This document shows, piece after piece, positions 20,901-23,970 of a stretch of 23,970 nt of DNA. The notes beneath the pieces are model-generated. The model made no database searches. It had not been told where the DNA came from and worked only from the letters and a program-made list of their open reading frames with translations. The DNA comes from Priapulus caudatus (lineage: Eukaryota > Priapulida > Priapulimorpha > Priapulimorphida > Priapulidae): contig NW_014578955.1 of NCBI RefSeq assembly GCF_000485595.1, positions 1-23,970 on the forward strand, given 5' to 3'. The position numbers and the translations under genes were made by a program. Position 1 is the stretch's first letter; each line of letters starts with the position of its first letter.

Positions 20901-21945
20901 AACATTGCAGTTACGCTATTGGTTCTGCCATAACTGTTGCAGACAAATCTAGCTGCGCGGGATTGGATCAGTTCAATTTTTTCTATGTCTCCTAAAATGT
21001 GGGTCCCAGACTGTACAGCCATACTCTAGCTTAGACCGAATTAGCCAGCCCAGGCTCTCTGACTGTTACATGTCGTAGGAACTTCTCGCCAACGTAGTGT
21101 TAAGCGAGAAGGGAACTTGTGGCTAAGACCGAATGAGAGATTGCATGACGGCATGATGACTTAGACGGGGCTATTCAGTATTCCAATGGATTTACTATGA
21201 GAGAAAATCGGGACTTTCACTTCCATGGCGACTTATACAAATTGACGAGTTAGAATATGACGACTTATGAGAGTTTTACTGCATAATATAGCCATACTGC
21301 CAATGTCCACTTCCAATGAGGCTAAGCCTATTTTATTACTAGTACTACCTTAGTACAGTAGGCTGACAGTACTAGTACTAGTACTAATAATATTTAATAA
21401 TAAATGTAGGCACAATGTTCAAACTACGCAAGTATTAGTATCACTAATGCTATATAATAAGACGGACAAGCTAGATAACTAATTAGACTAAACAAGCGTA
21501 AATAAAGGAAACAAATAAGCAATTGAAATCGCAATCAAGCAGCTGAGCTATGGCATCGCATCGAGTAATATTTACATTGTCACAGAAAATTGTCTGCGCG
21601 GAAATATTCGTGTGTGCGCCGAAATCCCTGTACAAAACTGACATGAGCCCTTTGTAGATAAAAAAAACATTCTTAGATCAATTGAAATGTTAAATAATTA
21701 AAAAAACAAACGAAACTTACCTGCAAAATTGGCCAATGCGCAGTGTCCGCTAGTTTGTCGTTGTAGCATCTCGGAAAACATTTCGGTAACCGGAACACGG
21801 TATTACGCGTAACGCGAAAACGTTCGCGACACGTCGCCTCAGTGAGATCCGCCATGTACTCAGCAGTATCTTTTCTAATTAAATTAGGTTGTCGTGTGTA
21901 AATAACGTTTACTTGTGCTCTTCTGCGTCTTACTATCATCGCCAT
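17970..21945 (-). CDS. HARBI1-like Harbinger transposase, multi-exon
   Basis: Reading down the minus strand the exons are 21945-21721 (ATG; MAMIVRRRR, RFRVTRNTVFRL), 19655-19482 (LRFLASGAF, GVQKATVCRVLD), 19277-19159 (GCVDGTHV, first catalytic Asp), 19023-18850 (PGSAHDMAVF, LLLADSGY with the second Asp), 18568-18507 (LRPYLMTP) and about 18201-17970 (YNAAHKGTRVSIEQVNG with the catalytic Glu, then VLHNMC). Together they form a D, D, E nuclease of about 330 residues, close to the usual HARBI1 length. It would cut and insert the element with the Myb-like partner. Exons 1 to 5 join in phase. At the exon 5/6 boundary the simple GT/AG junction is off by one base, so either a small indel or another splice site is used. 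The C-terminal tail is uncertain. All three acidic residues are present. Confidence 0.75.
20031..20160 (+). mobile_element. Solo Harbinger-MITE-like end
   Basis: GGGGCCCGTTTCATGAAGCT begins here, very like the outer Harbinger end for its first ten bases but from a different family. CTTAAGGATATCCTTAG palindromic sequence and GTTTCACGAAAC follow. I find no matching far end, so it is probably a fragment. Confidence 0.35.
20537..21050 (-). pseudogene. LINE (CR1/L2/Jockey-like) reverse transcriptase 3' fragment
   Basis: On the minus strand the reading starts near 21050 with KLEYGCTVWDPH in one frame. It continues with DIEKIELIQSRAARFVCNSYGRT and SVTAMLQSLNWPNLQLRRK, the conserved stretch just after the polymerase domain of CR1/Jockey-type LINEs. 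It then decays and ends near 20552. A short run of AAGATC/ATCAAG words at 20537-20556 looks like the simple 3' tail of such LINEs. Frameshifts separate the blocks, so it is a dead 5'-truncated copy. Confidence 0.75.
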
Positions 21946-22057
21946 TTTGTCTTCCTCGAGTCAAACTTACGAGGAATTAGGAAGTTACGAGAGGGTCTGG
22001 GCTCTCGTAATGTTATGAGGATATTTGCGAGGATTTTTCGTTCTCGCAACATTACGA

Positions 22058-22137
22058 TGTTTCTGTCAACGGTTTACGAGTGGAAGTTAATGGTAAGACT
22101 AATGTTGCGACTAATTTTGTTTCTGACAACGGCCCCC
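22058..22137 (-). repeat. Right Harbinger terminal inverted repeat with duplicated internal motif
   Basis: The complement carries GTTGTCAGAAACA (22118-22130) and GTTGACAGAAACA (22058-22070), spaced 60 bp. This mirrors the left end, where the spacing is 82 bp. Confidence 0.65.
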
Positions 22138-22166
22138 AGGAACGCAATCTACATCGTAACTTAGTG
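22138..22166. other. Junction between transposon and GC-rich tandem repeat
   Basis: Twenty-nine bases separate the Harbinger right end from the first tandem unit. The base composition changes sharply here from AT-rich to GC-rich. Confidence 0.5.
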
Positions 22167-22449
22167 TAGCGACCTCCCGGTCAGTGGTCGTACATTGTCG
22201 TGACGTACGTCCTCGCGGCGCGCGTCAGCCTGCGCAGCCGTGCGTCACCGTGCGTGACGGACGCGCGCGGTAGCGACCTCCCGTCAGTGGTCGTACATTG
22301 TCGTGACGTACGTCCTCGCGGCGCGCGTCAGCCTGCGCAGCCGTGCGTCGCCGCGCGTGACGGACGCGCCGCGGTAGCGACCTCCCGGTCAGTGGTCGTA
22401 CATTGTCGTGACGTACGTCCTCGCGGCGCGCGTCAGCCTGCGCAGCCGT
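22167..22449. repeat. 104-bp GC-rich tandem repeat, about 2.7 units
   Basis: Units start at 22167, 22271 and 22375 with TAGCGACCTCCCG and share CGTACATTGTCGTGACGTACG and GCGCGCGTCAGCCTGCGCAG. They are rich in CpG and differ at only a few positions. The periodic open frames across it on both strands are by-products of repetition, not genes. Confidence 0.9.
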
Positions 22450-22836
22450 TCGTCGTCGTCGCCGAGGAAGGTCACGATATACGATAAATATATGTACATA
22501 CATACATACCAAATACATGCAGTTATTCAATTAAAAATGACAACAGTTTTCAGTCTCATTATTTTCCCTGCAACGCGCGGTTGTGATGTCTCATTTCCTC
22601 ACAGCGTCGAATTAAATTATCTATACAGATATTTGCCGTTGGTCGGCGCTAGTGTCGAGCTTGAAAGATAGTGCATGACGACGTACGAATAATCTAGTAT
22701 CTTATATAATAATCTAGAATTTTCTGGAAATTATTCAATTAGTTCTGAATGCCAAGCCACGTCTTAATAATTAAAACTGCTCAGTGTTACTAACTTCCTT
22801 GTAACATGGCATGGCATAGCCTAAGCTCGCGCGCGC
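22450..22836. other. Spacer, no gene recognised
   Basis: Ordinary AT-rich sequence with a short CATA tandem at 22495-22507 and nothing else I can support. Confidence 0.4.
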
Positions 22837-23133
<297 letters not shown>

Positions 23134-23181
23134 CTGCGCGCGCGGGGGAGGGGGAATCCCTCTGTATGTGGAAGCGTGCGC

Positions 23182-23781
<600 letters not shown>

Positions 23782-23828
23782 AATATATATATATATATAT
23801 ATATAAATTTACATATATATATATATAT

Positions 23829-23872
<44 letters not shown>
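23782..23872. repeat. AT microsatellite
   Basis: About 90 bases of AT dinucleotides with short interruptions (AAATTTAC, TAAA). Confidence 0.95.
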
Positions 23873-23970
23873 CATCTTAAATAATATCTTAACATAAAGT
23901 AATCGACTTCTATACATGCTGAATTGTGAGCACACGGACCCCAGATTGTGTCTTACTTAAGCATAACCTG

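Larger units (their letters stand above)
19989..21281. mobile_element. Pogo/Tigger-like terminal inverted repeats nested in the transposase intron
   Basis: CAGTAAAACTCGCATGTTATAAAGTCG at 19989 is mirrored at 21281, whose complement reads CAGTAAAACTCTCATAAGTCGTCA. The first 11 bases match exactly and the rest with gaps. Ends beginning CAGT.AAACTC with AAGTCG words are typical of Tc1/mariner-pogo elements. The left flank is TA and the right flank is CA, so the TA target duplication is not clean. The interior is not a transposase but a Harbinger-like end and a LINE fragment. Confidence 0.5.
15488..22137. mobile_element. Harbinger-type DNA transposon, two-gene, near complete
   Basis: The ends match as inverted repeats: GGGGCCCGTTGTCAGAAACA from 15488 on the left, and the complement of the right end reading GGGGGCCGTTGTCAGAAACA from 22137. 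Between them are the two genes that define PIF/Harbinger elements: a Myb/SANT-like DNA-binding protein (plus strand, starting 15802) and a HARBI1-like DDE transposase (minus strand, starting 21945). Each gene starts within about 320 bp of its own end, and they converge. No clear 3-bp target-site duplication is visible (left flank CAT, right flank AGG). The size of about 6.65 kb is inflated by later insertions in the transposase intron. Confidence 0.8.

Noticed and set aside
22200-22530. Arg/Ala-rich open frames on both strands
   Set aside because: They follow the 104-bp tandem repeat and exist in both orientations, which is expected of GC-rich repeats.

Overview
The window looks like transposon-rich nuclear DNA of an animal, most likely a marine invertebrate. 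The evidence is AT-rich sequence with spliceosomal introns, long CT, GT and AT microsatellites, HARBI1-type, pogo-like and LINE remnants, a PIF1-like helicase and a KRBA2-like integrase. A dispersed repeat rich in CCGT resembles repeats familiar from mollusc genomes, so a lophotrochozoan (or a lancelet) is a reasonable guess, but the sequence does not settle it. Single N bases at 2677 and 4633 show an imperfect assembly.

Regions 1-5050: a multi-exon gene for a KRBA2-like/Ginger-type DDE integrase. It has an H2C2 zinc finger, a DD35E core and a C-terminal SH3-like tail. It is broken by a nonsense codon, a partial second copy (2678-3502) and a dispersed repeat (2229-2676).

Region about 5100-7781: an endogenous copy of a flavivirus-like NS5. 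RdRp motifs F, A, B, C, D and E follow in order across several frames, then an FtsJ/NS5-like methyltransferase sits in one open frame. The RdRp comes first and the methyltransferase second, the reverse of flavivirus NS5. A diverged direct repeat of the inter-domain linker flanks the body, so the locus is best read as a circularly permuted or head-to-tail tandem copy of a normal MTase-linker-RdRp unit. This is the most notable part of the window.

Regions 7782-15487: no live gene recognised. The region contains short nonautonomous elements, a three-exon PIF1-like helicase pseudogene (9735-12065), a baculovirus-F/errantivirus-like envelope fragment joined directly to its 3' end (12062-12778), a G-rich tract, and a second, inverted copy of the dispersed repeat.

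Regions 15488-22137: an almost complete two-gene Harbinger transposon with matching ends. A Myb/SANT-like protein gene on the plus strand has eight phase-consistent exons (220 aa). A HARBI1-like transposase on the minus strand has about six exons and visible D, D, E catalytic residues. The genes point toward each other. The large first intron of the transposase has been hit by a pogo-like element and a LINE fragment.

Regions 22138-23970: a GC-rich 104-bp tandem repeat directly outside the transposon, then long CT, GT and AT simple repeats. Functionally the window is a mobile-element and viral-fossil graveyard. Only the two Harbinger genes look possibly intact.
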